Shown here: positions 16,602 through 28,169 of the stretch, piece by piece
Layout: each line of letters begins with the position of its first letter
How positions within the stretch are numbered: the stretch's first letter is position 1
Assembly (NCBI GenBank): GCA_019163375.1
Contig: JAFLKK010000008.1
Location: 310,001 to 374,000, forward strand
Source of the DNA: Paludibacter sp.
GTDB taxonomy: Bacteria > Bacteroidota > Bacteroidia > Bacteroidales > Paludibacteraceae
DNA length: 64,000 nt
Direction of reading: 5' to 3'
Notes under the pieces: model-generated
What the model saw: only the letters and a program-made list of their open reading frames with translations
The model's database searches: none
What the model was told of the DNA's origin: nothing
Made by a program: the position numbers and the translations under genes

Positions 16602-19406
16602 ATGGTAGAGGTTATCGGAGCTCGGGTTCACAACCTAAAAAACATTGACGTTTCCATCCCACGTGATGCTTTGACCGTAATTACCGGTTTGAGCGGCAGT
16701 GGAAAATCGTCATTGGCTTTCGATACCATTTTTGCTGAAGGCCAGCGCCGTTATATCGAAACGTTTTCGGCCTATGCACGTAGCTTTTTAGGAACTATGG
16801 AGCGACCTGACGTCGACAAAATTACCGGCTTAAGCCCTGTTATCTCCATCGAGCAAAAAACTACTAACAAAAATCCACGCTCAACTGTTGGAACAACAAC
16901 TGAGATTTACGATTTTTTACGATTGCTTTATGCCCGGGCCGGCGAAGCATACTCCTATGTTACCGGCGAGAAAATGGTAAAATATTCCGAAGATCAAATT
17001 GTAGATTTGATTTTACAGGAGTATGAAGGCAAAAAAACATATCTGCTCGCACCGTTGGTTCGTGGCCGGAAAGGGCATTACAAAGAATTGTTTGAACAGG
17101 TACGCAAAAAAGGATATTTGCATGTACGTATTGATGGCGAAATACGCGAAGCTACGCACGGCTTAAAGCTAGATCGGTACAAGAACCATGATATTGAAGT
17201 GGTTATCGACAAACTGGAAGTGAGCGAAAAAGATCGCAAGCGTCTCAAGGAATCGATGCAAAAAGCCATGCAACAAGGTAATGGCATTGTTATGCTGCTG
17301 GAAAAAGATACGGATAACGCTCGCTTTTTCAGCAAAATGTTGATGTGCCCTACCAGTGGTATTTCGTACGACGAGCCAGCTCCTCACAATTTTTCGTTCA
17401 ACTCACCTCACGGGGCTTGTCCACGTTGTAAAGGACTTGGTTTTGTGAATGAGATTGACATGGACAAGATTGTTCCTGACAAAAAACTCAGCATCTATCA
17501 GGGTGGTATAGCACCGCTTGGAAAACATAAAAGCAGCACTATTTTCTGGCAAATTGAAGCCATTCTTGAAAAATATGAATGCACACTCAAATCGCCGATA
17601 GCCGACATTCCCGACGAAGCGATAGATGAAATAATGAATGGTACCGATGAACGATTACAAATAAAAAATCATTCGCTGGGTACCAATTACTTTTTGAATT
17701 ACGATGGCATTCTGAAATACATCGAAATGCAGGCCGATACAGGCGCATCGGCTACCGAGCAGAAATGGGCCAATCAATACTCTAAATCAATTGCCTGTCC
17801 CGAATGCAAGGGTGCTAAACTTCGCAAAGAATCTTTGCATTTCCGCATGCACGACAAAAATATAGCCGAATTGTCGGCTATGGACATTGTAGAATTGTCG
17901 AAATGGTTGGAAAATGTAGAGCAGTTTTTATCGGAGAAACAAAAAGCGATTGCAGTTGAAATTTTGAAAGAGATTCGCACCCGTTTGCAGTTCCTGCTTG
18001 ATGTCGGATTGACCTATCTGTCATTGAATCGCAGTTCTCAGTCGCTTTCGGGTGGTGAAAGTCAGCGTATTCGGTTGGCGACTCAAATCGGCTCGCAACT
18101 GGTTAACGTGCTCTACATTCTCGATGAGCCAAGTATCGGACTGCATCAGCGCGACAATCAACGTTTGATTCGCTCGCTGAAGCAACTGCGTGATACGGGT
18201 AACTCGGTGATAGTAGTTGAACACGATAAAGACATGATGATGGCTGCCGATTATGTGGTTGACCTTGGCCCTCATGCCGGACGACATGGTGGTGAGGTAG
18301 TGTTTGCAGGAACGCCACAAGAGATGCTAAAGGCTGACACACTGACTTCGGCCTATTTGAATGGAACAAAAACCATTGAAATTCCGGATAAAGTTCGTCC
18401 CGGAAACGGTTTGAGTCTGACCATAAAAGGTGCTAAAGGGAACAATCTAAAAAATATAAATGTTACTTTTCCACTAGGAAAAATGGTTTGTGTGACCGGT
18501 GTTTCGGGAAGTGGAAAATCGACTTTGATCAATGAAACTCTTCAACCCATACTGAGCCAGTATTTTTATCGTTCGCTGCAAGACCCATTGGAATACAAAA
18601 GTTTTGACGGAATAGATAATATCGACAAAGTGGTGGAAGTGGATCAGTCGCCTATCGGACGTACACCACGATCCAACCCGGCTACTTACACCGGCGTTTT
18701 TTCGGATATCCGTAACGTATTTGTAACTTTACCTGAGGCAAAAATACGTGGCTACAAACCCGGGCGTTTTTCGTTCAACACAGCGGGAGGTCGCTGCGAA
18801 GCATGTGGCGGAAATGGATATAAAACCATAGAAATGAATTTTTTGCCGGACGTTTACGTGCCTTGCGAGAGTTGCGATGGCAAACGGTACAACAAAGAGA
18901 CCCTGGAGGTACGTTTCAAAGGAAAATCAATAGCCGATGTGTTAGCAATGACCATCAATCAAGCTGTGGAATTTTTCGAAAATCAACCGTCAATTCTCAA
19001 CAAAATAAAGACCTTGCAAGACGTTGGATTGGGATATATCAAACTCGGACAGTCGAGCACAACACTGTCGGGCGGTGAAAGTCAACGTGTGAAACTAGCC
19101 ACCGAACTCTCAAAACGTGATACCGGCAAAACCTTGTATATTTTAGACGAACCCACCACCGGGCTGCATTTTGAAGATATCAGAGTGTTGTTAGGGGTGT
19201 TAAATCGGTTGGTGGACAAAGGTAACTCGGTGATTATCATTGAACATAATATGGACGTCATCAAAGTGGCCGATTATATTATCGACATTGGTCCTGAGGG
19301 TGGAAGTGCAGGTGGTCATGTTATCTGTACAGGTACTCCGCAAGAAGTTGCAAATCATAAAAAAAGTGAGACCGGAAAATTCTTAAAAATGGAGTTGAAT
19401 TCATAA
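16602..19406 (+). CDS. uvrA: Excinuclease ABC subunit A
   Basis: UvrA is the damage-sensing ATPase of nucleotide excision repair. Two ABC ATPase modules are clear: Walker [13 protein letters not shown] and [11 protein letters not shown], signatures [14 protein letters not shown] and [14 protein letters not shown], and ILDEPS/ILDEPT Walker B motifs. Zinc-binding cysteine pairs CPTSG...CPRC, CPEC and CEAC...CESC are present. A promoter -7 box at 16518-16525 rules out the ORF-track start. The ATG at 16602 ([14 protein letters not shown]) aligns with other UvrA N-termini; a TTG at 16560 is a longer alternative. The N-terminus shows no truncation. Confidence 0.96.
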   Translation: MVEVIGARVHNLKNIDVSIPRDALTVITGLSGSGKSSLAFDTIFAEGQRRYIETFSAYARSFLGTMERPDVDKITGLSPVISIEQKTTNKNPRSTVGTTTEIYDFLRLLYARAGEAYSYVTGEKMVKYSEDQIVDLILQEYEGKKTYLLAPLVRGRKGHYKELFEQVRKKGYLHVRIDGEIREATHGLKLDRYKNHDIEVVIDKLEVSEKDRKRLKESMQKAMQQGNGIVMLLEKDTDNARFFSKMLMCPTSGISYDEPAPHNFSFNSPHGACPRCKGLGFVNEIDMDKIVPDKKLSIYQGGIAPLGKHKSSTIFWQIEAILEKYECTLKSPIADIPDEAIDEIMNGTDERLQIKNHSLGTNYFLNYDGILKYIEMQADTGASATEQKWANQYSKSIACPECKGAKLRKESLHFRMHDKNIAELSAMDIVELSKWLENVEQFLSEKQKAIAVEILKEIRTRLQFLLDVGLTYLSLNRSSQSLSGGESQRIRLATQIGSQLVNVLYILDEPSIGLHQRDNQRLIRSLKQLRDTGNSVIVVEHDKDMMMAADYVVDLGPHAGRHGGEVVFAGTPQEMLKADTLTSAYLNGTKTIEIPDKVRPGNGLSLTIKGAKGNNLKNINVTFPLGKMVCVTGVSGSGKSTLINETLQPILSQYFYRSLQDPLEYKSFDGIDNIDKVVEVDQSPIGRTPRSNPATYTGVFSDIRNVFVTLPEAKIRGYKPGRFSFNTAGGRCEACGGNGYKTIEMNFLPDVYVPCESCDGKRYNKETLEVRFKGKSIADVLAMTINQAVEFFENQPSILNKIKTLQDVGLGYIKLGQSSTTLSGGESQRVKLATELSKRDTGKTLYILDEPTTGLHFEDIRVLLGVLNRLVDKGNSVIIIEHNMDVIKVADYIIDIGPEGGSAGGHVICTGTPQEVANHKKSETGKFLKMELNS

Positions 19407-19433
19407 AGACCTGAATGAGGCGGTGAAACAGCA

Positions 19434-19465
19434 TTGCATTTCGCTGACCATTTTCTGTATCTTTG
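19434..19465 (+). promoter_or_regulatory. Promoter downstream of uvrA, for the small membrane protein and polysaccharide genes
   Basis: TTG-N21-TATCTTTG. Its -7 box covers the ORF-track start at 19463. Confidence 0.8.
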
Positions 19466-19513
19466 AGATCTTTTTCAACTAATTATCAAACGCTAAATTC
19501 AACTTACAAACTT

Positions 19514-19723
19514 ATGCATCCAAAATTACAAACATTACTATTTGGACTAGGCGTATTTGTCGTATTCACAACTTTTGCAGTTGTGCTAAGGCAGCTTACA
19601 AGTATAACAGTTGAAAACCTTGAGTACTTTGGGCTTTTATCAAAAAGAGATATCTTTCTGGGATTAATTGTGGCTTTGGTGGTTACATTTAATCATGAAC
19701 GAAGAAAGAATTCGAAACGCTAA
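19514..19723 (+). CDS. Small two-helix membrane protein, unknown function
   Basis: The 69-residue product has two hydrophobic helices (about 7-27 and 45-60) and a basic tail HERRKNSKR. I do not recognise a family. The upstream promoter overlaps the track's start, so the ATG at 19514 is chosen. It leads the transcript that continues into the deacetylase-like and glycosyltransferase genes (next ATG 45 bases downstream). Confidence 0.6.
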   Translation: MHPKLQTLLFGLGVFVVFTTFAVVLRQLTSITVENLEYFGLLSKRDIFLGLIVALVVTFNHERRKNSKR

Positions 19724-19768
19724 ACCATTTCATTCAATGGTCTTTATTAAAACTGGAATTGTACATTA

Positions 19769-21082
19769 ATGACTGAAATAATACACTATATTATCGGGTT
19801 TTTATTAGGGGAGCATATCTCGCCCGACATAATTAAACAAATAGGTTACACCGCCAATGAAAGCGAGTTTAGCAACTATAAACTTGTGATTGTGCCCTCT
19901 CATTTCTTTGATAAAGAAATATATGGTACGGAACAATCGCTACCGGCATTGCCATTAAAAATATGGGAAGAAACGCCCATTCTTTTTGGTCAGGCCAGTA
20001 CCGAAACTGTTGGAGAAACATTGGTATTGCATGCCGATTTGGTGGCAAGTACCTACTTTTTAATTTCGCGTTACGAGGAAATAGTGCGTAGGAATGTAAG
20101 AGATGAACATGGCCGGTTCAATGGCAAAGAATCATTGCCCTTCAGAGCTGGATTTATCGATTCACCCCTGGTTGAAGAATACGGGAAACTATTGCGCGAT
20201 CAGTTACGACTTGTTGGTTGTGATATTATTGAACCCCCTAAAACCATCAAAAAAGTTTATCTGACGCACGATTTAGATCAACTGGCACATTTCCGGAATA
20301 TCCGTGGCTTTTTAGGCGGATTGTTACGCGGCATCCGTTTACCGAAAGAAGGCAACAAGGCCATCAGAAGCTTTTTTGGAGGATTGAAATACGATCCTTG
20401 GTATACGTTTCCTTGGTTGTTCAACGTTGATAATTCAGCAAAACGGGCATTGGGAGCCGACAGGTGCGAATCGGTAGTGTTTATAAGAGCCGGTGGAGGT
20501 TTACGCAAGGAAGATCAACCCATCATGCTGTTTCACACCCCCGATTTTCAGACATTTATGAAGCATTGCAGGAAGAAAAATGTTGTTTTTGGACTTCATT
20601 CGAGCTACGAAGCCGGCATTACTCCTTCAAGAATCACAGACGAGAAGAAACATTTAGATAAAATTGCAAAGAAGCAATGCAGTTATAACCGCAGCCATTT
20701 TTTAAATACCCGCGAACCGGAAGATATGCAGGCATTAATCGATGCAGGGATAACGGACGATTTCACACTGGGATATGCGGGAGTAGCCGGATTCCGGTTA
20801 GGAACTTGCAGAGCAGTACGCTGGATAAATCCAACAACACAGCAACTTACACCGCTTACACTACATCCGCTGACCATAATGGACGGCAGCTTGACCGATA
20901 AAAGATACATGTTTTTGAATGCGCATGAAGCCTATGAATATTGTGTGCGATTGATAAATATGGTGGAAAACTGGAACGGTGAGTTGGTACTGCTTTGGCA
21001 CAACACATCGGTAGAGGACACTCCAAAATCGTATCACCGCAAGTTGTACAAAGATGTTATCGACCATTTGAAAACAAAATAA
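19769..21082 (+). CDS. Polysaccharide deacetylase-like protein (DUF7033-type N-terminus)
   Basis: The 437-residue cytoplasmic-looking protein resembles Bacteroidetes proteins annotated as polysaccharide deacetylase family near surface-glycan genes. The NodB-like half starts near VYLTHDLDQLAHF (about residue 168), where the paired aspartates fit the metal/catalytic motif; FGLHSSYEAG supplies a later histidine, and LVLLWHNTSVED the C-terminal histidine. The first 160 residues match what I recall as DUF7033. Metal ligands look largely preserved, but activity is inferred. Its stop is one base before the glycosyltransferase ATG, so the two are coupled. Confidence 0.75.
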   Translation: MTEIIHYIIGFLLGEHISPDIIKQIGYTANESEFSNYKLVIVPSHFFDKEIYGTEQSLPALPLKIWEETPILFGQASTETVGETLVLHADLVASTYFLISRYEEIVRRNVRDEHGRFNGKESLPFRAGFIDSPLVEEYGKLLRDQLRLVGCDIIEPPKTIKKVYLTHDLDQLAHFRNIRGFLGGLLRGIRLPKEGNKAIRSFFGGLKYDPWYTFPWLFNVDNSAKRALGADRCESVVFIRAGGGLRKEDQPIMLFHTPDFQTFMKHCRKKNVVFGLHSSYEAGITPSRITDEKKHLDKIAKKQCSYNRSHFLNTREPEDMQALIDAGITDDFTLGYAGVAGFRLGTCRAVRWINPTTQQLTPLTLHPLTIMDGSLTDKRYMFLNAHEAYEYCVRLINMVENWNGELVLLWHNTSVEDTPKSYHRKLYKDVIDHLKTK

Positions 21083-21083
21083 T

Positions 21084-22175
21084 ATGCAGAAAACGGCTAT
21101 CGTATGTGTTAGCAATGATTTGAGCACCGACCAACGCGTTCATAAAACCTGCCTGACACTACAAAAGTGCGGTTACTGGGTCGTAGAAGTGGGTCGATTG
21201 CTCCCTGACAGCTTACCGTTGGAGCGCCCCTATTTCGTATTACGAAAAAAACTAAGGTTCCGCAGCGGACCATTCTTTTATGCTGAGCTAAACATACGTT
21301 TTTTCCTGTATTTCTTATTTGCTGAAGTGGATTTGATTTTTGCCAATGACCTGGATACACTGCCGGCCGCATTTTTGGCTGCAAAACTCCGCAACAAAAG
21401 ATTGATTTACGACACTCACGAATATTATACAGAGACACCCGAACTCATCCATCGTCCGGTAACGCAAGCTATTTGGAGAACGATTGAGAACTTTATATTT
21501 CCGCGTCTCACAGACATCATTACTGTAAATGAGTCTATTGCCAAACTTTATAGTGATAAATTCAATAAAAAGGTTCATGTTTGTAGAAATATTCCACTTT
21601 CAGTAGCATCAAAATCTCACATAAAAAAAGAAGACCTGGGGATTTCTTCTGATAAGAAAGTTATTTTATATCAGGGTGCTTTGAATGTAGGTAGAGGACT
21701 CGAATGGATATTGGAAGCAATGCCTTTGATCGAAAATGCCATCTTGTTGATTATTGGAGAGGGAGATATTCGAAAAAAATTACAACAACAAACAAAGAAA
21801 CTGGACCTTGAAGATAAAGTCGTCTTTTTAGGTAGAATTGACAGCAATAAACTGGCTGAATATACTCCACTGGCTGATATTGGGTTGTGTTTACTGGAAG
21901 AAAAGGGCTTAAGTTATTACTATTCCCTACCCAATAGGGTGTTCGATTATATGAATGCCGGTGTTCCTATTCTGGCAACCGACTTTCCTGAAATTGCCAA
22001 AATTGTAGAAACATACAAAACCGGAATGCTAATCAACCATTACGAACCGGACTATTTGGCAAAAGTAATAAACGAGATGCTAACAGTCCCATTGAACACC
22101 GACCATTTTAAAAATATATCGAAAGAACTGTGTTGGGAAAAGGAAGAAAAAGTACTTGTATCAGTAATCAGTTAG
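21084..22175 (+). CDS. GT4-like glycosyltransferase (GT-B fold)
   Basis: The 363-residue protein has the GT-B layout: an N-terminal acceptor domain (VCVSNDLSTDQRVHKTC, IYDTHEYYTETPEL) and a C-terminal nucleotide-sugar domain (ILYQGALNVGRGLEW, LPNRVFDYMNAGVPILAT with the family glutamate/aspartate region). It probably transfers a sugar in synthesis of a surface polysaccharide or glycoprotein glycan. It is one base downstream of the deacetylase-like gene and 60 bases upstream of a GT2 gene. Confidence 0.88.
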   Translation: MQKTAIVCVSNDLSTDQRVHKTCLTLQKCGYWVVEVGRLLPDSLPLERPYFVLRKKLRFRSGPFFYAELNIRFFLYFLFAEVDLIFANDLDTLPAAFLAAKLRNKRLIYDTHEYYTETPELIHRPVTQAIWRTIENFIFPRLTDIITVNESIAKLYSDKFNKKVHVCRNIPLSVASKSHIKKEDLGISSDKKVILYQGALNVGRGLEWILEAMPLIENAILLIIGEGDIRKKLQQQTKKLDLEDKVVFLGRIDSNKLAEYTPLADIGLCLLEEKGLSYYYSLPNRVFDYMNAGVPILATDFPEIAKIVETYKTGMLINHYEPDYLAKVINEMLTVPLNTDHFKNISKELCWEKEEKVLVSVIS

Positions 22176-22235
22176 CAGTAAACAGTAAACAGTAATCCAA
22201 AATTATCCAAAGGTTTATATTTAGATTTAGATTAA

Positions 22236-23132
22236 ATGATTTCAATTTTAATCCCCACATACAATCATAACATTACACGCCTGGTGACAGACCTACACCA
22301 ACAGGCGATGGAAACTTATGTCGATTTTGAAATTATCGTGGTGGAAGATGGGTCTACTCTATCTATTGAAGAGAACAAAACAGTTGCTGATTTTGAATTT
22401 TGTCGGTATATTATTCTAGATAAAAATATTGGCAGGTCGGCAGTACGGAATAGGTTAGCCGACGAGGCCCGATACAATCACCTATTGTTTATTGATGGCG
22501 ATGCTGAGGTTTGTTCGGAGTATTTCGTGGCGAAATATGTGTCGTTTTGCAAAGAGGAATGCGTGGTAATAGGCGGAACAGCTTACGATATAGAGGAGCA
22601 CGATACACGTTATTGCCTTCGGTTGAAGTATGGTCGTGAACGGGAAGCCAAATCTGCAATCAAACGATCAAAACAAAGCACTTATCACAACTTTTCTACG
22701 TTCAATTTTCTTATTTCAACATCACTCTTCAACAGCATTCGTTTCGATGAAAGTATTCGTGGTTATGGCCATGAGGATACACTTTTCGGGCATCAACTAC
22801 ATGAACTGGGGTGCGAATTTATACACATCGAAAATCCACTCCTACATAAAGGATTGGATGACAACGAGACCTTTATTCGCAAAACAGAAGAAGGCACCCG
22901 CAATCTTTTTCTACTCTATCAAAGCGGCAACTATCCATTTTTGACACACGAATCTAAATTGCTTCACAGCTTTGTACAACTAAAGAAAGCAGGACTTACG
23001 CGAGTAGGTGCAGCAGCATTTGATGTATCCAAACGTTTTTTGCTTCGCAATTTATTCAGCCCATCACCTTCCCTCCGCCTCTATGATATTTACAAACTCC
23101 TTTTTATCTGCAAAACTTCATTGGCAAAATGA
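22236..23132 (+). CDS. GT2 family glycosyltransferase
   Basis: The 298-residue protein has the GT-A features of family 2: ISILIPTYNHN at the N-terminus, VVEDGST, the metal-binding LFIDGDAEV, and RGYGHEDTLFGHQL, a motif of the chondroitin/galactosyl-type GT2 members. It has no transmembrane domain. With the two preceding genes it forms a small glycan-assembly unit. The donor and acceptor cannot be read from the sequence. Confidence 0.88.
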   Translation: MISILIPTYNHNITRLVTDLHQQAMETYVDFEIIVVEDGSTLSIEENKTVADFEFCRYIILDKNIGRSAVRNRLADEARYNHLLFIDGDAEVCSEYFVAKYVSFCKEECVVIGGTAYDIEEHDTRYCLRLKYGREREAKSAIKRSKQSTYHNFSTFNFLISTSLFNSIRFDESIRGYGHEDTLFGHQLHELGCEFIHIENPLLHKGLDDNETFIRKTEEGTRNLFLLYQSGNYPFLTHESKLLHSFVQLKKAGLTRVGAAAFDVSKRFLLRNLFSPSPSLRLYDIYKLLFICKTSLAK

Positions 23133-23206
23133 CAAGTTGGCAGTGAAACGGCTAAACTTTTAGGGCGGAAAATAGTTATTTATGTCATAATTGACACGAT
23201 TACGCA

Positions 23207-23223
23207 TTGGCACAAAATTAGCA
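23207..23223 (+). promoter_or_regulatory. Candidate sigma-54 (-24/-12) promoter upstream of groESL
   Basis: TTGGCACAAAATTAGCA keeps the strict GG-N10-GC spacing and the TGGCAC half of sigma-54 promoters, with TAGC in place of TTGC. It lies 115 bases before the groES ATG. I find no CIRCE inverted repeat and no good TAnnTTTG box there. Confidence 0.4.
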
Positions 23224-23337
23224 AAGACAGACTTCGCGCGATTTATACAATGTTCGTCGACAATTTCCAGGAGCAATTGTTTCCTTTGACAGTAAAACTC
23301 AATAGTAAAATATATTAATCAATTAAAAACTGAAAAC

Positions 23338-23607
23338 ATGAATATTAAACCTTTAGCCGACCGAGTGTTGGTACAACCCGTAGCGGCAGAAGAAAAAACA
23401 ATCAGTGGAATCATTATTCCCGATTCAGCAAAAGAAAAACCTTTGAAAGGTGAAGTAATGGCAGTAGGTAACGGAACAAAAGATGAAGAAATGGTGGTTG
23501 CCGTTGGTAATACTGTGTTGTATGGTAAATATGCCGGACAAGAACTGGAATGGGAAGGTGTGAAGTATTTGATTATGAAACAATCGGATATTTTAGCCAT
23601 TATCTAA
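23338..23607 (+). CDS. groES: Co-chaperonin GroES
   Basis: The 89-residue protein is a typical Gro[21 protein letters not shown] at the start, the mobile loop [13 protein letters not shown] that docks on GroEL, and a conserved YGKYAG. It caps the GroEL folding chamber. groEL follows after 83 bases in the same direction. Confidence 0.98.
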   Translation: MNIKPLADRVLVQPVAAEEKTISGIIIPDSAKEKPLKGEVMAVGNGTKDEEMVVAVGNTVLYGKYAGQELEWEGVKYLIMKQSDILAII

Positions 23608-23663
23608 ACAGATTTTTAGAACCAAGACAAAAGAACCAAGACAAGACCAAGGTTCTGCAATAA

Positions 23664-25322
<1,659 letters not shown>

Positions 25323-25405
25323 TTCTCAGTTATCAGTAAACAGTTATCAGTAAACAAAACTAATGACTGTTTACTGATTACTACTCACTGTAAAAGAACT
25401 ATCTT

Positions 25406-25480
25406 CCCGCAGGCGCAACCCTGTGGATTCTATATATAAGCCAAACCCCTTGTCGCTCTCGAGTGACAAGGGGTTTTTGG
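25406..25480 (+). repeat. 75-bp repeat with terminator, copy 1
   Basis: From CCCGCAGGCGCAACCCTGTG through the hairpin AAACCCCTTGTC/GACAAGGGGTTT (25443-25478). The same unit, with one mismatch in the first 44 bases, is at 28030-28104, so the pair flanks the GH74 gene. It also ends the groEL transcript. Confidence 0.9.
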
Positions 25481-25500
25481 TTTAAATTCTCCAAATGGAA

Positions 25501-25550
25501 AATAAAATCTCCGAACGACTTGATCTAGGTTGTTCGGAGATTTTATTTTT
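25501..25550. terminator. Bidirectional terminator between groEL and the GH74 gene
   Basis: AATAAAATCTCCGAACGAC and GTTGTTCGGAGATTTTATTTTT form a long stem with A/T runs on both sides. Confidence 0.88.
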
Positions 25551-25578
25551 AGCAGTTATTGCTTGTCAAGTAATATAA

Positions 25579-27906
25579 TCATTTTCCCGAATCACCATAA
25601 AAAGTTCCGCGACCATGAGTCCCCACATAAACACGCCCGTAAGTTTTGGGATCACCGGTTATATGCAGGATCAATCCCCATTGATGTTGATCGTCATTAA
25701 TGCGAACCCAGGTTTTAGCCGTGTCATCTGAGCGAAAAATTCCACGAAGTCCATTTACAACACCAACCAGGTATAGTGCAGCATAGTCAGCATTAGGTGC
25801 CGCTTTTCCAAAACCGAATGCATGTATTTCCTGAACACCTTCAAGTTTAATAAATTGTTTTCCGCTAACTGTTGAATGATACAGTCCGTCAAATGAAGCA
25901 ATCCATAAATCACCTTCTTTACCGGGAGCCGCGTAAATACGATCTTGTCCACCTCTTGAATCTCCACGGTTGCCTCTGTGTTTAGGTAATCCATCAGATA
26001 AATTCAAGACCTCTTCTGTGAAATTAAGTCCTTTGTCGTTACTGACAAACAACTTTCCTTCAAAAAGGGAAATAGCATAGAATTTTGTTGGATTGACAGG
26101 ATCGGCAATAACTCGTGTATCACCTGGAATACCTTTACATTCAATCCAACTTGCACCTTTATCCGAAGTAGCATAAACCGGGATTAGTTTTTGTGAGCGA
26201 TTGCCCGAACCATAATCGCCCCGAACAGGAGTTGGTGCCCAAATCCAGGTTGCTCCATCGGCTGAAACGGCGATATACCCAAGGCTACTTTGCGACGTAG
26301 GCATAGAAGTGGGTTGCCAATTCTTCCCAAAGTCGTTAGAATAAGCTATATTTTCATGTATATTATCATTCGAAGATCTACCTACACGAACAATAATTTC
26401 AGGATTATTTGCGGCACAAGCCACGCCATTTGTATTATTAAAGCGAGGATTGTCAAAACTTCCCGTGGCTGGTTTGTCTAAATTCCAATGCACAAAACCA
26501 CCGTAATCACCGATTGCAGTAATTACCGGCGCACCTTTCGATGGGCTAAGCAATTCGAGTGCTACCGTTTCTTCAACTCCGGTAGTCATCACACTCCATT
26601 TTGTCGGTTTACCTTTGTCCATATCGGTCAGGTTAAAGGTTTCATGCCCGCCGTAACCGGTTGTAAACATTGCATGATCGGAATTAGAAGGATCTATTTC
26701 AATATCAAACAACCAGTGAATACCGGTTTTTTGTACATAAGGTGCGAGAGAATAGTCGTAAGTTCCACCACCTGCAAATACCTTTGCCCAGGTTTTACCT
26801 CCATCAAGACTGCGGAAGATTTCTTCTCCTTTTTCAATTCTATATCGGTTATACGAGCTCACGATAAGTACTTTCGGATTTCTCGCATCCACCGAAACGG
26901 CAGCGTAACCAAAAGCCCGTGTTTTTGGATCAGGTTTATCCGGTGTAATTTCTGTCCATTCATCGGTTTTTGTATTCAGTTTCCACACTCCTCCGTTGGT
27001 CATTTTAGTAGGACCAGGAGCATCTCCATAGGTTATAAACATATTTCCGTCGGAAGCAAGCACTGCGCGAGTCGGACGATATTGAACCGGTTGTTTGGGA
27101 ACAGGCTGCCAGGTTTTACCACCATCGGTACTTCGAAACAAATTATGATGATTCAAAAGTGATACTCCCACATAAATCGTGGAACTAGCTTTTCCGGCTG
27201 TTCCGCTTCTCGGATCAAAAATTGTAAAAATAACTCCGCTTCCCTGATTCATTCTAATCCAACGCATAATGCTGTCCTTATCACGCATAGACGTAGGAGA
27301 ATTTTCAGTAATATCAGGAAAGTTTTCTACTTTATTCCAGGTCACTGCGCGGTCGGTACTTCTCCAAAGTCCGGCATGACGTGTGCCTACATAGAGAATA
27401 TTCCCGTTGTTTGGATCAATAGCCATACGTTCGCCATTGCCACGACCATCTTCGTTGCCACCCATTTTGAACGGGACATTGGTGCGCTGAAAAGTTTTGC
27501 CGCGATCATCGGAACGAAGAATTGCTCCGTTTGGGGAACGATCGTTGGTATAAGTTCCGCATGAAAGGAAAAGTCTGTCGGGATCGGAAGGGTCGAGGGC
27601 AATGCTCTCAACTCCCATCAGGTTAACATCTTCGTAAGGCACCCAATCCAACAAGGGTTCCCAACGCAAGGTTGCCGGATCCCGGCGATAAGCACCGCCC
27701 ATGTCGGTACGACAATAACACAAATCTTTGACCGTAGGATGAAAAACGATTCCGTCAACAAATCCACCTCCTACCATTTGAACATTTTTCCAGATGTAGG
27801 GTGTTGACGAAGGTTTCTGACTAAAAGTATCTGCATTTATGGCAAAGACCAACATGATACCTGCAAGACTGATTCTAAAAGACTTTGATCTAAGATATTT
27901 GTTCAT
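25579..27906 (-). CDS. GH74 family endo-glucanase/xyloglucanase, secreted
   Basis: The 775-residue protein has a signal peptide (about 1-29) and two seven-bladed propeller halves marked by repeated Asp-box motifs (STDGGKTW, SLDGGKTW, SDDRGKTF, SDKGASW, SDDTAKTW). The N-terminus GGGFVDGIVFHP...CRTDMGGAYR and the later GDYGGFVHW hold the two catalytic aspartates of GH74 (about D68 and D466). Such enzymes cleave the beta-1,4-glucan backbone of xyloglucan. It is flanked by 75-bp direct repeats, with no SusCD pair beside it. A -7-like TAACTTTG lies at 27979-27986 on the minus strand. Substrate is inferred. Confidence 0.9.
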   Translation of the reverse strand: MNKYLRSKSFRISLAGIMLVFAINADTFSQKPSSTPYIWKNVQMVGGGFVDGIVFHPTVKDLCYCRTDMGGAYRRDPATLRWEPLLDWVPYEDVNLMGVESIALDPSDPDRLFLSCGTYTNDRSPNGAILRSDDRGKTFQRTNVPFKMGGNEDGRGNGERMAIDPNNGNILYVGTRHAGLWRSTDRAVTWNKVENFPDITENSPTSMRDKDSIMRWIRMNQGSGVIFTIFDPRSGTAGKASSTIYVGVSLLNHHNLFRSTDGGKTWQPVPKQPVQYRPTRAVLASDGNMFITYGDAPGPTKMTNGGVWKLNTKTDEWTEITPDKPDPKTRAFGYAAVSVDARNPKVLIVSSYNRYRIEKGEEIFRSLDGGKTWAKVFAGGGTYDYSLAPYVQKTGIHWLFDIEIDPSNSDHAMFTTGYGGHETFNLTDMDKGKPTKWSVMTTGVEETVALELLSPSKGAPVITAIGDYGGFVHWNLDKPATGSFDNPRFNNTNGVACAANNPEIIVRVGRSSNDNIHENIAYSNDFGKNWQPTSMPTSQSSLGYIAVSADGATWIWAPTPVRGDYGSGNRSQKLIPVYATSDKGASWIECKGIPGDTRVIADPVNPTKFYAISLFEGKLFVSNDKGLNFTEEVLNLSDGLPKHRGNRGDSRGGQDRIYAAPGKEGDLWIASFDGLYHSTVSGKQFIKLEGVQEIHAFGFGKAAPNADYAALYLVGVVNGLRGIFRSDDTAKTWVRINDDQHQWGLILHITGDPKTYGRVYVGTHGRGTFYGDSGK

Positions 27907-28029
27907 ATATTAGTTGTAAATGTTCTTTCATTCTGTAACCGGAAAATCATTTTATATTTGCACATCCACTGCAAGGAACAAAGTTAAGCAAAGTTTTCAA
28001 AAATGATATCTAAACTAACTAAAAGTTAG

Positions 28030-28104
28030 CCCGCAGGCGCAACCCTGTGGATACTATATATAAGCCAAACCCCTTGTCGCTCTCGAGTGACAAGGGGTTT
28101 TGGT
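28030..28104 (-). repeat. 75-bp repeat with terminator, copy 2
   Basis: Near-identical to 25406-25480, in the same orientation and 2624 bases away. Its hairpin (28067-28100) terminates the lipoprotein gene that ends at 28170. Confidence 0.9.
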
Positions 28105-28169
28105 AGAATTTTACTAATAAAAAAACGGCTGAACATCTTTATAGAAATTCAGTCGAATTAGTCATTATC

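Noticed and set aside
23133-23337. CIRCE operator upstream of groESL
   Set aside because: No TTAGCACTC-N9-GAGTGCTAA inverted repeat is present.
26488-27162. 224-residue plus-strand ORF opposite the GH74 gene
   Set aside because: Antisense shadow of a clear GH74 sequence.
27953-27960. Plus-strand TATATTTG promoter box upstream of the GH74 gene
   Set aside because: No plus-strand gene follows, and no -33 TTG is at the right distance.
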